From assembly GCF_000196235.1 (NCBI RefSeq), contig NC_008541.1:4464001-4528000 (forward strand): a stretch of DNA of 64,000 nucleotides, given 5' to 3'. Below are positions 35,120-43,925 of the stretch, piece by piece. The first letter of the stretch is position 1; each line of letters begins with the position of its first letter. Made by a program: the position numbers and the translations under genes. This DNA comes from Arthrobacter sp. FB24 (lineage in GTDB: Bacteria; Actinomycetota; Actinomycetes; Actinomycetales; Micrococcaceae). Under the pieces are notes generated by a model that did no database searches, was not told where the DNA came from, and was given only the letters and a program-made list of their open reading frames with translations.

Positions 35120-36631
35120 ATGGACACTGTCGTTAAGACCACGCACGGCCAGCTGCGTGGCAGCCTTGCCGACGGCGTGCACTGTTTCCTGGGCATTCCG
35201 TTCGCGGCGTCGACGGCGGGCGTGAACCGGCTTCGGCCGCCGCAGCCGGTCCAGCCCTGGAGCGGCGTGCGGGACGCCATGAAGTACGGCGACTCCCCTT
35301 TCCAGCTTGCTCCTCCGGAAAGTGCGGGTACGGAGTGGGACACAGCCCTGGCCGGCGAGGACTGCCTGAACCTCAACGTCTGGACACCGGACCCCGGCAA
35401 CGGCGGCCTGCCGGTTATGGTCTGGATCCAGGGCGGCGCGTTCGAAATCGGCTCGACGGCGTCGTACAACGGCAGGACCTTCGCCAGGGATGGCGTCATT
35501 TGTGTGGTGATCAACTGGCGCGTCGGCGCCGACGGGTTCCTGGACCTTGGTGACGGTCAGGCCAACATCGGCCTCCTCGACCAGGTGGCGGCCCTGGAGT
35601 GGGTCCGTGGCAACATTGCAGCCTTCGGCGAAGATCCCGCCAACGTCACCGTGTTCGGCCAGTCGGCAGGTGCCATGAGCATCGGAGTTCTCCTCTCGAT
35701 GCCCCGCGCCGAGGGGCTGTTCCGTCGGGCCATCCTTCAGAGCGGCGCCGCCCATCATGTCCTCCCCACCGAGACCGCCCAAAGGATCGGCGGATTCCTT
35801 TCCGAGAAACTCGGGGTTTCGCCGACCCGGGAGGCAATGGCAGCGGTCCCCGTTCAGCGATTCCTCGCGGCGCAGACGGAGCTGAAGGCGGACCTGGCGG
35901 CCCGCCCGGACCCGGCGCGCTGGGGACCCGAGGTGGTGGCCAGCTCGATGCTCTGGCAACCGTCAGTCGACGGCGACGTCATTCCCCGCCGCCCCATCGA
36001 ACGGATCGCTGCCGGCGCCGGCTCCACAGTGGACGTCATGATCGGCAGCAATGCCGAGGACTGGAAGCTGTTCCTTGCCATTACCGGGGTAATCGCCAAG
36101 GTCACGGAGCGCGACCTGGCGGAGTCCAGGAGTGTGGACGGCTTCCCGCCAATCGGCGTGTACGGGCTCCCCGCCGAGACCGCATTGCGCGAGTACCGGT
36201 CCCACTATCCGGCCAGTTCTCCCGGCGAGCTGCTTGCCGCTGTGGAAACCGACTGGTGGGTGCGGATTCCGGCGCTACGCCTGGCGGATGCCCATGCGAA
36301 AGCATTGTCTACGGCGTCGGCGCGTACGTACATGTACGAATTTGCCTGGCCTGCCCCGGGCCTTGGCGCAGTCCACGCCATGGAGGTGCCGTTCGTTTTC
36401 GACACCCTGGACACGAGCTCCAGGCTCTTCGGACCGCTGCTTGGAACAGACCCGCCGCAGGAACTGGCTGATGCCATGCACGCCGCGTGGATTTCCTTCG
36501 CCTCTACAGGCGATCCGGGCTGGCCCGGCTACGATCTCGAGCGCCGCGCCACCATGCTGTTCAATACCGGCGCCGGAGTCGTCTACGACCCCCGGTCATG
36601 GGAACGGGACCTCTGGGAGGGCGTCCGCTAG
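35120..36631 (+). CDS. Type-B carboxylesterase
   Basis: A 503-residue alpha/beta hydrolase of the carboxylesterase-B family. LRGSLADGVHCFLGIPFA and EDCLNLNVWTP are family signatures, PVMVWIQGGAFEIGS is the oxyanion loop, and FGQSAGAMS holds the nucleophilic serine in GxSxG. The acid is likely the glutamate in GSNAEDWK and the histidine lies in GLGAVHAMEVPFVF. No signal peptide, hence cytoplasmic. ATG 35120 with GAGGTGG upstream was preferred to GTG 35111. Its stop overlaps the stop of the convergent HD-domain gene by four bases. Substrate: small esters, not defined. Confidence 0.9.
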   Translation: MDTVVKTTHGQLRGSLADGVHCFLGIPFAASTAGVNRLRPPQPVQPWSGVRDAMKYGDSPFQLAPPESAGTEWDTALAGEDCLNLNVWTPDPGNGGLPVMVWIQGGAFEIGSTASYNGRTFARDGVICVVINWRVGADGFLDLGDGQANIGLLDQVAALEWVRGNIAAFGEDPANVTVFGQSAGAMSIGVLLSMPRAEGLFRRAILQSGAAHHVLPTETAQRIGGFLSEKLGVSPTREAMAAVPVQRFLAAQTELKADLAARPDPARWGPEVVASSMLWQPSVDGDVIPRRPIERIAAGAGSTVDVMIGSNAEDWKLFLAITGVIAKVTERDLAESRSVDGFPPIGVYGLPAETALREYRSHYPASSPGELLAAVETDWWVRIPALRLADAHAKALSTASARTYMYEFAWPAPGLGAVHAMEVPFVFDTLDTSSRLFGPLLGTDPPQELADAMHAAWISFASTGDPGWPGYDLERRATMLFNTGAGVVYDPRSWERDLWEGVR

Positions 36632-37233
36632 GACTCGTAGGAGAGGTTCTCGTAGTCGGTGTCGTCCGCCTCGTCCAAGCGGTCGTCCAGTTCTTCGAGC
36701 AACCAGGGGTTCACGCGGGCCAGGATCAACCGGATTTCTTCAACGGGCACCGCGTCATAGAGCACCGGCCGGGCATCGTCATAGCGGGTGACGGGCGGCT
36801 TGTCCGGCCACTTTTCCGCCAGCGCCTTGACCCGTTCGGGCAGTGAGTTGTGGGCGTTGTCGGCGATTTTGACCAGGGTGGCGTCATGGTCCTCGGCGAT
36901 GAAACGGATGCCGGCCTGGTAGTCGTCCGGGTTGTCGTGCAACCGCTTGGTGACACGCTCAATGATGCCCACGGCGCGTTCGGAAACGCCCATGTCCAGC
37001 AGAGCCTGCCGGGTGATGGGGGTGTCCTCCGCGATGTCGTGCAGGTAGCCGGCAATCCGGATGTCGTCGTCGAAGTCCGCCAGCGCATCGCCGACGGCGA
37101 GAACATGTTCGCGGTACGGCCGCTTCAGCTTGTCCTTCTGGCGGTTATGGGCAACTTCGGCGAGGACCTTGGCCGTCTCAACAGTGAATCGTGGCTGGGG
37201 GACGTTTGAGTCCGTGGTTCCTGTTTCTGGCAT
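36628..37233 (-). CDS. HD-domain phosphohydrolase (SpoT-like)
   Basis: A 201-residue protein with an HD domain: KRPYREHVLAVGDALADF (His), GYLHDIAEDTP (the HD pair) and VKIADNAHNSLPERV (final Asp), arranged as in the ppGpp hydrolase half of RelA/SpoT and in MESH1. No synthetase or TGS domain. It could hydrolyse ppGpp or another nucleotide (inference). The last ~30 residues are acidic. TAGGCT lies six bases before ATG with no ribosome-binding site, so the transcript is probably leaderless. Confidence 0.8.
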   Translation of the reverse strand: MPETGTTDSNVPQPRFTVETAKVLAEVAHNRQKDKLKRPYREHVLAVGDALADFDDDIRIAGYLHDIAEDTPITRQALLDMGVSERAVGIIERVTKRLHDNPDDYQAGIRFIAEDHDATLVKIADNAHNSLPERVKALAEKWPDKPPVTRYDDARPVLYDAVPVEEIRLILARVNPWLLEELDDRLDEADDTDYENLSYES

Positions 37234-37242
37234 GGTTCCAGC

Positions 37243-38139
37243 CTACGCGCCTGCGTCCGGTACACCGGGCCACACCCACGGCTCCAGCGGCAGCGCCGAG
37301 GGATCAAAGTGCGTGAGGGCCCGCGGCAGAGGTCCGGGCGGGAGCCCAAGCGACTCCAGGATGATGTCCCGGACCCGCAAGGCATCCAGCCCGGCGGCGG
37401 CAAGGTCGGCCAGTGTCACGGCGCCGTCGCGCTTGGCCAGCCGGGCGCCGTCGGCATTCACCACCAGCGGCACGTGAGCATATTCCGGAACGGGAATATT
37501 CAAGAGGGAAGCCAAGTAGGCCTGGCGGGGCGTGGAGGGCAGCAGGTCGTCCCCGCGCACCACCTGGTCTATACCCTGCGCCGCGTCATCCACCACCACT
37601 GCCAGGTTGTAGGCAGTCACCCCGTCATTCCGTCGTAGTACGAAGTCGTCCACCACGCCGGTGTATGTGCCGTGCAGCCGGTCTTGCACCGTCCAGTCGG
37701 TCACGGTCGAGCGAAGCCGGATGGCAGCGGGCCGAATCGACTTCTTGAAGTCACGCTCCGCCGGATCGAGGTTCCGGCATGTTCCGGGGTAGGCACCCTG
37801 CGGGGCGTGCGGCGCGGACGGCGCCTCCTGGATTTCGCGCCGGGTACAGAAGCATTCGTACGTCAGGCCGGCGGCGGCCAGGCTGTTGATCGCTTCCGCA
37901 TACAGCGGCTCGCGTTCTGTTTGGCGCACGACGCCTTCGTCCCAGGTCACGCCGATCGCCGCCAGATCGCGGAGCTGCTCCGCCTCAGCGCCCGCACGGG
38001 CCCGGTCCAGGTCTTCCACGCGCAGCAGGAACCGCCGGCCGGTGGAGCGGGCGAAGAGCCAGGCCAGGATCGCCGTCCTGAGATTCCCCACATGGAGTTC
38101 GCCGGAAGGGCTGGGGGCGAAACGGCCGGCTGATGTCAT
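37243..38139 (-). CDS. gluQRS: Glutamyl-Q tRNA(Asp) synthetase
   Basis: A 298-residue protein equal to the catalytic half of GluRS without an anticodon-binding domain. RFAPSPSGELHVGNLRTAI carries the HIGH-like motif, RVEDLDRARAG the glutamate-binding acidic residues, and the zinc site is formed by ECFCTRREIQE with the later GTCRNLD cysteine. KMSKS is replaced by RLAKRDG. It charges the queuosine of tRNA-Asp with glutamate. It lies 9 bp after the HD-domain start on the same strand. TAGGCT six bases before the ATG suggests a leaderless mRNA. Confidence 0.92.
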   Translation of the reverse strand: MTSAGRFAPSPSGELHVGNLRTAILAWLFARSTGRRFLLRVEDLDRARAGAEAEQLRDLAAIGVTWDEGVVRQTEREPLYAEAINSLAAAGLTYECFCTRREIQEAPSAPHAPQGAYPGTCRNLDPAERDFKKSIRPAAIRLRSTVTDWTVQDRLHGTYTGVVDDFVLRRNDGVTAYNLAVVVDDAAQGIDQVVRGDDLLPSTPRQAYLASLLNIPVPEYAHVPLVVNADGARLAKRDGAVTLADLAAAGLDALRVRDIILESLGLPPGPLPRALTHFDPSALPLEPWVWPGVPDAGA

Positions 38140-38506
38140 GGCACCAGCCTAATCGGGACAACACAAGAGCCCCTCAGCTACCGAACACTCCGGGTGATCC
38201 GGCGTCGGTGGCTCAGGGGCTCTTGCCGTGCCGGGCCCGGGAGCGTGGCTCCGGACCCGTTGCACTGCTAGCGGAATAACGATTGCGAATGACGATGCGT
38301 GAACAAGTGCCAATCAGCGGCGGCCGCCTTGCGGGAAACCTTGTCCAGGGACCGGGTGGTGTGCCGGGGCTCCTGTAGCCTGCGGGATCCGGCGGTAGCC
38401 TGCGTCCCTTGTTGCCATCATTTCAACAGAAGCCCTACAGTAGGCGCAACGAGCTGGTGCTTCTTTGGTCAATTTGATCAATCACCGGGCGGATGACAGG
38501 CAGGAA
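38140..38506. other. Divergent regulatory region, 367 bp
   Basis: Between gluQRS (minus) and the Lrp gene (plus). It holds a long hairpin: CAAGAGCCCCTCAGC (38164-38178) pairs with 38211-38225 with one mismatch, and ACCGA/TCGGT extend it inward. It also holds two GTAGCCTGCG direct repeats exactly 20 bp apart (38375 and 38395), and a near-palindrome TTGGTCAATTTGATCAA (38465-38481) that fits an Lrp-type operator. Confidence 0.55.
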
Positions 38507-38974
38507 GTGGTCAGATTGCAGGAACTCGATCCAACGGACCGGCGGATCCTGGCCGCACTGGACGACGACCCACGCGTGCCCATCATGGTGCTGGCACAGA
38601 AGCTGGGCCTGGCGCGAGGAACTGTGCAGTCGCGCTTGGAGCGGATGACGGCGTCGGGCGCCCTCCGCCCCAACAGCAGCCGCGTGCTGCCTTCGGCGCT
38701 GGGCCGCGGCGTGGCAGCAGCGGTGAGCGCCGAACTGGACCAGAGCCACTTGAACGAAGCCATCGCCGCGCTGCGCAAGATCCCCGAAGTATTGGAATGC
38801 CACGCGCCGGCCGGCGACACCGACCTCCTCATCCGCGTGGTGGCCAAAAGCCCGGACGACCTCTACCGGGTGTCCGAGGAAATCCGCCTCTGCCCCGGGA
38901 TCGTCCGCACGTCCACCAGCATGTTCCTGCGCGAGGTCATTCCCTACCGGACCACCGGGCTGCTGGGTGCCTGA
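38507..38974 (+). CDS. Lrp/AsnC-family regulator
   Basis: A 155-residue Lrp/AsnC protein: helix-turn-helix in LDPTDRRILAALDDDPRVPIMVLAQKLGLARGTVQSRLERM, a hinge, and the RAM effector domain ending LRKIPEVLECHAPAGDTDLLIRVVAKSPDDLYRV. RAM ligands are usually amino acids; which one is unknown. The frame is open from TTG 38465, but that segment overlaps a near-palindromic operator-like sequence, so I prefer GTG 38507; TTG 38516 behind AGGAAG is a third option. Confidence 0.87.
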   Translation: MVRLQELDPTDRRILAALDDDPRVPIMVLAQKLGLARGTVQSRLERMTASGALRPNSSRVLPSALGRGVAAAVSAELDQSHLNEAIAALRKIPEVLECHAPAGDTDLLIRVVAKSPDDLYRVSEEIRLCPGIVRTSTSMFLREVIPYRTTGLLGA

Positions 38975-39058
38975 AGCCGGGGGCACCGGGGAGTCCTCCC
39001 CATCGCCGCGTCCCGCCTGAGCCGTTAGGCTTGCCGTGGACTTCAACCAGGGGGAAAA

Positions 39059-40555
39059 GTGGCGGGAAACTTCTACGGTGCGGACGTCGCACAGCTACGC
39101 CAGCTCGCGAAGGATCTGGCGAAAGGCGCAAGCCGGCTGGAGCAGCTGGGGCAACAGTTGGGCGGCTCCATCGCCTCCAGCCCCTGGAAAGGCAACGACG
39201 GCGAGCGTTTCCGCAGTGACTGGAACGGCTCCCACGCGAAGACGCTCAGGGCTGCGGCTGCGGGCATCCACAGCGCATCCAAAGCCCTCCTGCAGAACGC
39301 GGAGCAGCAGGACCGGGCCAGCACCGGATCAGCAGGCGGCGGCGCGGGCGGCCCCGGCACCGGCACCGGTGGCAGTTCTCCCACGGACGGCGCCGCCCAA
39401 GAACTGACGGACCGGCTCAACGGCATGACGCCTGAGGAACGCGATGCGTACCTGAACAGTGACGAGTTTAGGAACTGGGCGCTTGCCAACCCCGACGCGG
39501 CAAAGGCCGCCCTCGACGCTGCTGCCGACTCCGGGCTGATTAACAAGAATTCGCCGGAGTATTCGGCCTTCCTCACTGGCTACTGGAACCGGCAGGCCAT
39601 GCGGGACATGGGGATCGACCCCGCCGAGTGGGATACTTCCAAAGGCACCGAGTACAACTGGGAGACCATCAAGAAGGTCTACGATTTCTACGGCCAGGCC
39701 TACCTGTCCAACCCGGACCTGCAGTGGGCGGGCATGGCCAACATGATCGGTCCCTCATTTGCCGGCGGATTCAAGGACATGGCCATGATGCGGGACCTCG
39801 CCCAGCAGATCGCGGACAACCCGGCGTCGGACATTCCGCTTCCCATGCTGGATCAGATCGAGCAGCTTGCGGGCATGACTGATCAGGAGATCAAATTCTA
39901 CGAAACCAGCATGCTGGACATGAACAAGGAGATCTTCCTTGACCAGGCCCGGCAGCACCAGGCTTATATGACTGGCGGACTGGACGAAATCAACCGGCTC
40001 CGGGACTCCGGGGTGATCGATCACCCGACAGCACGCGCCTGGTCACAGATCGACTCCGGCGACCCGGCCCAGATTCAGGAAGGCAACACTGCCCTCCTCT
40101 ACCGGGAGCAAAACGAAATCATCGCCGACGACTACGACACCATGCGCAGCCATCCCGGCGGCGAAGCCGTGACCTACATGGTGACGTTGGCTGGCGAACC
40201 GTCCATCCCCGGCGCCAGGAGCTACCCCGAGGTGTTCCCCTACAAGTTCAGTGTGGAAAGTCCGGGCCCGGAAAACGTGCCCTTCACCAACTGGGACAAT
40301 CCCGCCCAGTTCCGCACGGACTTCACCACCGGCTTCCCGGACGGCAACATCGCCAACGCCGACCAGCGCTGGGCCCTCATCCAGCAGGACACCCTGCCGG
40401 CCTACCAGAACCTCCTGGCCACCGACCCCGCGGGAGCCCGGCAAATCATCGGCTCCGACTTCAACGACCGCGTGGACCAATACCGCCCCACCAATAACAT
40501 TCCGGGAATCATGGACCGCTTCGTCTCCGGCTTCGACGCAGAGGTGCACCAGTGA
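39059..40555 (+). CDS. WXG100-headed large protein of unknown function
   Basis: A 498-residue protein starting at GTG 39059 behind AGGGGGAAAA. Residues 1-90 are a WXG100-type helical hairpin (DVAQLRQLAKDLAKGASRLEQLGQQL, then SSPWKGNDGERFRSDW with W43-x-G45), followed by a Gly/Ser/Thr-rich linker. Residues 120-498 are a soluble, acidic helical domain with no recognised family; aromatic-rich segments such as YNWETIKKVYDFYGQAYLSNPDLQW stand out. No signal peptide. The layout is that of a type VII (ESX/LXG-like) secreted protein. The next gene, a lipoprotein, overlaps its stop. No toxin motif is visible. Confidence 0.72.
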   Translation: MAGNFYGADVAQLRQLAKDLAKGASRLEQLGQQLGGSIASSPWKGNDGERFRSDWNGSHAKTLRAAAAGIHSASKALLQNAEQQDRASTGSAGGGAGGPGTGTGGSSPTDGAAQELTDRLNGMTPEERDAYLNSDEFRNWALANPDAAKAALDAAADSGLINKNSPEYSAFLTGYWNRQAMRDMGIDPAEWDTSKGTEYNWETIKKVYDFYGQAYLSNPDLQWAGMANMIGPSFAGGFKDMAMMRDLAQQIADNPASDIPLPMLDQIEQLAGMTDQEIKFYETSMLDMNKEIFLDQARQHQAYMTGGLDEINRLRDSGVIDHPTARAWSQIDSGDPAQIQEGNTALLYREQNEIIADDYDTMRSHPGGEAVTYMVTLAGEPSIPGARSYPEVFPYKFSVESPGPENVPFTNWDNPAQFRTDFTTGFPDGNIANADQRWALIQQDTLPAYQNLLATDPAGARQIIGSDFNDRVDQYRPTNNIPGIMDRFVSGFDAEVHQ

Positions 40556-41220
40556 CGCCCGCGCAGCCGACGTTAAAGCAGCCGACGTTAACGAGTCGCC
40601 TTGGCCGGCAGGCCGCCGCTCTTGTTGCCCTTGCCTGCTGCCTCGCCCTTACCGGCTGCAAGATCAGCAGCCCCAACGCCACCGAACCGACGTCCCAAGG
40701 GAGCACCGTGAGTACCTCCGAATTTTCCACCCTCGACGCCGCCGGCGTGGAGCAGATACGCGCCACCAAGACCGCGCGGCTGGACATGAGTTCGGGCTCC
40801 CTGAAGAAGGCGGACGTCCGGGTTGCCGAGGAGAGCTACGGCCCGGAGATCAACACCCGCGACTCGGGAAAGATCGCGCTGACGATCGCCGCACCCAGCG
40901 GCGAGATCACCGGCGAAACGGACCGGATCCGTTTCAACACCACGGACAAGCGCCCCGACTTCAGTGAAGTCACCTATTTCCTCACGGCCGATTCAGTGGA
41001 CCAGTACGTCAGTCTGATCCGCGACGGCGTCCAGCGCTATGGAATCGACGGCGTCTCCGCCGAACGGTGGATTGCCTCCGCGGAAGCGGACCCTGCGAAG
41101 AAAAGCGACTTCTCCATCACCCCGGGGACGTCCACCGGGCTGGAGGTCAACTACGACCTCCGGTACGACGGCGCCAAGGACACCCAGGTGATCATCGTCC
41201 ACGTCAGCCCGGCAGCCTGA
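40552..41220 (+). CDS. Lipoprotein translationally coupled to the WXG100 protein
   Basis: A 222-residue lipoprotein: signal peptide with lipobox LTGC (Cys36), then a Thr/Ser-rich linker and a ~160-residue soluble domain without a recognised family (ESYGPEINTRDSGKIALTIAAPSGEI, GLEVNYDLRYDGAKDTQVIIVHV). GTG 40552 overlaps the previous stop (GTGA), so translation is coupled. A 15-bp tandem duplication near the start encodes QPTLK-QPTLT. It could be an extracellular partner or immunity protein for the WXG100 product; this is inference. Confidence 0.72.
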   Translation: MTPAQPTLKQPTLTSRLGRQAAALVALACCLALTGCKISSPNATEPTSQGSTVSTSEFSTLDAAGVEQIRATKTARLDMSSGSLKKADVRVAEESYGPEINTRDSGKIALTIAAPSGEITGETDRIRFNTTDKRPDFSEVTYFLTADSVDQYVSLIRDGVQRYGIDGVSAERWIASAEADPAKKSDFSITPGTSTGLEVNYDLRYDGAKDTQVIIVHVSPAA

Positions 41221-41257
41221 CTGGCAGGCCCCGGCCCTCGCGAGGGAATCCGGACCC

Positions 41258-41713
41258 CTAAACCGGCGGGCCGGCGTTCGACTTCAGGTTCTTCATCACC
41301 AGCGTTGAAGTCAGCCGCTCCACCCCGGGCAGCGAGGTGAGCTCGGCGTCGTAGAAGCGCTGGTAGGCGGGCAGATCCTCCGCGATCACCTTCAGGAGGT
41401 AGTCCGGCGAGCCGAACAGCCGCTGCGCCTCCACGATGTTGGGATTGTCCGCCACCCGGTTCTCGAAGATCTCCATGGTGGGCCGGTCCACCTGCCGCAG
41501 CGTCACGAAAACGATCGCCTCAAACCCGAGCCCGACGGCGGCGGGGTCGATGTCCGCGCGGTAGCCCCGGATCACCCCCGACGACTCCAGGTCGCGCAGC
41601 CGCCGGTGGCACGGCGCCACCGTGAGTCCCACCTTTGCGGCCAGCGCAGTGGCAGTCATCCGGCCGTCTTCTTGGAGGTGGCGCAAGATATTTCTGTCAA
41701 TATGGTCAATCAC
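41258..41713 (-). CDS. Lrp/AsnC-family regulator divergent from lysE
   Basis: A 151-residue Lrp/AsnC regulator with the HTH in DRNILRHLQEDGRMTATALAAKVGLTVAPCHRRLRDLE and a RAM domain with VTLRQVDRPTMEIFENRV and YLLKVIAEDLPAYQRFYDAEL. It is transcribed away from a LysE-type exporter 104 bp off, the usual arrangement for Lrp control of amino-acid export. GTG start with TAAGAT six bases upstream and no ribosome-binding site: probably leaderless. Confidence 0.9.
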   Translation of the reverse strand: MIDHIDRNILRHLQEDGRMTATALAAKVGLTVAPCHRRLRDLESSGVIRGYRADIDPAAVGLGFEAIVFVTLRQVDRPTMEIFENRVADNPNIVEAQRLFGSPDYLLKVIAEDLPAYQRFYDAELTSLPGVERLTSTLVMKNLKSNAGPPV

Positions 41714-41817
41714 GCAATTATCTTACCGAGTCGCTGCAATTCCGGAGTAAATCAGGGAACACTTGTGGCGGCATTTTCCCTAGAGTTTCTCCTATCAGCA
41801 CATCGTAGGAGGCCGCA

Positions 41818-42468
41818 TTGAATCCCCAGTTATTCCTCGCATTCCTGGTGGTTGCCGGCGTCCTTGCCTGCACCCCGGGCGTGGACTGGGCCTACTCCAT
41901 CGCGGCGGGCCTGAAACAGCGCAGCTTCGTCCCCGCGGTGGCCGGCCTGTGCGGCGGCTATGTCCTGCACACAGTGCTGATGGTGGCGGGACTGGCCGCC
42001 TTGCTCGCTGGCCTTCCGGGCGTCCTCGGGTGGCTGACCGTGGCCGGCTCCGCTTACCTGCTGTGGCTGGGCTTCGGCACCATCCGCTCATGGCGCGGCG
42101 CCACTTTCAGCACGAGCGAGGCTCCCCAGGCAGAGTCCAACCAGTTCCGTACCTTCCTCCAGGGCGTGGGCACGAGCGGGATCAATCCCAAGGGGCTGCT
42201 GTTCTTCGTGGCGCTGGTTCCCCAGTTCGTCAGCCCGGAGGCGTCCCTGCCCGTTCCGGTGCAGTCCGCGCTGCTGGGCCTGACATTCGTCCTGCTGGTG
42301 GCTGTCGTGTACACCTGCGTGGCCCTGCTGTCCCGGAAGCTGCTGCACTCGCGGCCCGGGGCCGCCCGGCGGGTAACCCTTGCCAGCGGGATCATCATGG
42401 TGGCGCTGGGGTCCGTGCTGCTGTCGGAGCAGCTGATTCCCCTGGCGGCCGGGATCACCTGGCAGTAG
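41818..42468 (+). CDS. LysE-family amino-acid exporter
   Basis: A 216-residue LysE/RhtB transporter with six predicted membrane segments. ACTPGVDWAYSIAAGLKQR matches the N-terminal family block, GFGTIRSW and NQFRTFLQGVGTSGINPKGLLFFVALVPQFVSP the central one. It exports amino acids or homoserine-lactone-like compounds; the divergent Lrp regulator suggests an amino acid. Starts at TTG 41818 behind a perfect AGGAGG with five-base spacing. Confidence 0.88.
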   Translation: MNPQLFLAFLVVAGVLACTPGVDWAYSIAAGLKQRSFVPAVAGLCGGYVLHTVLMVAGLAALLAGLPGVLGWLTVAGSAYLLWLGFGTIRSWRGATFSTSEAPQAESNQFRTFLQGVGTSGINPKGLLFFVALVPQFVSPEASLPVPVQSALLGLTFVLLVAVVYTCVALLSRKLLHSRPGAARRVTLASGIIMVALGSVLLSEQLIPLAAGITWQ

Positions 42469-42485
42469 CACCCTCCAGTGCCAGG

Positions 42486-42845
42486 CTAGGCCTTGCGCTC
42501 CATGAACCATTCGGTGAAGGCCGTGGCGCGCCCGGCCGGTCCAAGCCGGACTACCCAGAGGTTCTCGTAGCTGGGGCGGTCCCCCAGATACGTGGTGCGT
42601 CCCTGGACGAAATGCAGGTCACCGTCCGAGCCGAGCGGCGACCACTCAAAGGTCCATTCGTCTGGCTCGTCTGCCGCCGTCAGCCAGCGTTCCACGATCT
42701 GTTCGTGCCCGCGCCACGCATCCGGGTCGTAGGGCCGGGTGGCGTACACTGCGTCCTCCGTGAAGAGTGCCCGGATGTCCTCGGGCTTATTGGTGGTCCA
42801 CGCCGTAATGTACTTTTCCATCCACTGCCTGATTGCATCGCTCAT
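42486..42845 (-). CDS. SnoaL/NTF2-like protein
   Basis: A 119-residue protein of the NTF2-like fold: IRQWMEKYITAWTTNKPEDIRALFTEDAVYAT then WRGHEQIVERWL and strands HFVQGRTTYL and NLWVVRLGPAGRATAFTEWF. It resembles SnoaL-type nuclear transport factor 2 proteins, which bind small ligands; no catalytic set is identifiable. TACAAC lies six bases before ATG 42845 and no ribosome-binding site is present. The frame is open upstream but overlaps the next gene. Confidence 0.78.
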   Translation of the reverse strand: MSDAIRQWMEKYITAWTTNKPEDIRALFTEDAVYATRPYDPDAWRGHEQIVERWLTAADEPDEWTFEWSPLGSDGDLHFVQGRTTYLGDRPSYENLWVVRLGPAGRATAFTEWFMERKA

Positions 42846-42918
42846 TGGTCCGTTGTACCCCGACCCGGCACCGCCTACAAGGGTCCCGCTGCCCGGGGGG
42901 GCAGTACCGGCCCGCGGA

Positions 42919-43884
42919 TCATTCCCGGTCCAGCTGTTTCCATTCCTGTTCCCAGAGCCTGCGCTCTTCAACGTCCTTGCGGATGACTTCAAAGGTTTCC
43001 AGTTCGGCGGGCTTCCCCCGCAGCCAGTCCCGGGGATTGAGTGATTTCCGCCCGTTGTCCAACAGCAGCAGGGCGCGGTCCGTCAGGGCATCGTTGCGTA
43101 ACGCAAGATGCGTCTTGCGGCGCCGTAGAACCTCCTTCAGCGCGGACTGGGCTGAAGTGTGGGCCCCGAGCCGCCGCAACGAACGGGCGCGAAGCAGCAG
43201 CAGCGCAGCTGCGAGGTCATCGGAATTAAGCAGCCCTTCAGTCCAGACCACCACCTCCTTGTCCCGCCCCAGGGAGTGCGCCAGCGAACAGCGGGCCAGG
43301 GCGGCAGGCAGCGACGGCGGCAGCGAGGACACGGTTTGCAGCGCCGCCTCAAGGTGGCCCGTTTCCCGCAGCGAGTGCGAAAGTGCCAGGAACACGGCTT
43401 CCTCACTGAACAGCACCGGAACGTCAATGCGTTCGGCAACTTCAACCCGGGTGACCACGCGCGTCAGGTAGCCGGACGCGAACTGGTTGGCGTCGTCGTC
43501 GTTCCTGGTGGTGAGGCCCCGCTGCAGCAGCTCCGAGGCGCGCAGGTATCCGCCTTGCTTGTAGGCGAGGAGCCCGGCCATGACGTAGCACAGCCCGGCC
43601 CACCCCGGGTAGGCGCGGCCGGCGGCGATCAGCCGGTTGGGGTCGGTGTTGTGGAAGACCGCGTCGTACACCGTCTTGGCAGCCTTCCCCGGGAGCCGCT
43701 TGAGCCTGGGGACGGGGCCGTCCACGCTAAGGAGAGCACCGTTCCGGCCGCCCAGGGCGGTGTGCAGGATCCCGCCGACACCGTCGGCGAGGTCACGCAC
43801 CGGCGTGCGGACCTGCGCGTCGCCGAACGGGGTGAGGTCTCGGCTGTCGCGGTAAATCGGTCCTGAGGTCTGTCCGGCGCTCAT
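42919..43884 (-). CDS. Hypothetical TPR-like protein
   Basis: A 321-residue soluble protein. The first ~90 residues resemble a lipase-like or linker segment (GGILHTALGGRNGALLSVDG); residues 100-290 are helical hairpins with TPR-like spacing (YKQGGYLRASELLQRGLT, LRETGHLEAALQTVSS, SLRRLGAHTSAQSALKEVL). The C terminus is charged. No family recognised; a scaffold role is the usual reading for such repeats. TAGCAT lies six bases before the ATG, the leaderless pattern. Confidence 0.7.
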   Translation of the reverse strand: MSAGQTSGPIYRDSRDLTPFGDAQVRTPVRDLADGVGGILHTALGGRNGALLSVDGPVPRLKRLPGKAAKTVYDAVFHNTDPNRLIAAGRAYPGWAGLCYVMAGLLAYKQGGYLRASELLQRGLTTRNDDDANQFASGYLTRVVTRVEVAERIDVPVLFSEEAVFLALSHSLRETGHLEAALQTVSSLPPSLPAALARCSLAHSLGRDKEVVVWTEGLLNSDDLAAALLLLRARSLRRLGAHTSAQSALKEVLRRRKTHLALRNDALTDRALLLLDNGRKSLNPRDWLRGKPAELETFEVIRKDVEERRLWEQEWKQLDRE

Positions 43885-43925
43885 GCTTCCATGCTAGTGG
43901 TGCACGCTTGGCAGCCGCTGGGAGC

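Noticed and set aside
38226..38330. tRNA-like sequence
   Set aside because: No acceptor/T-arm pairing or GTTCRANNC box could be found.
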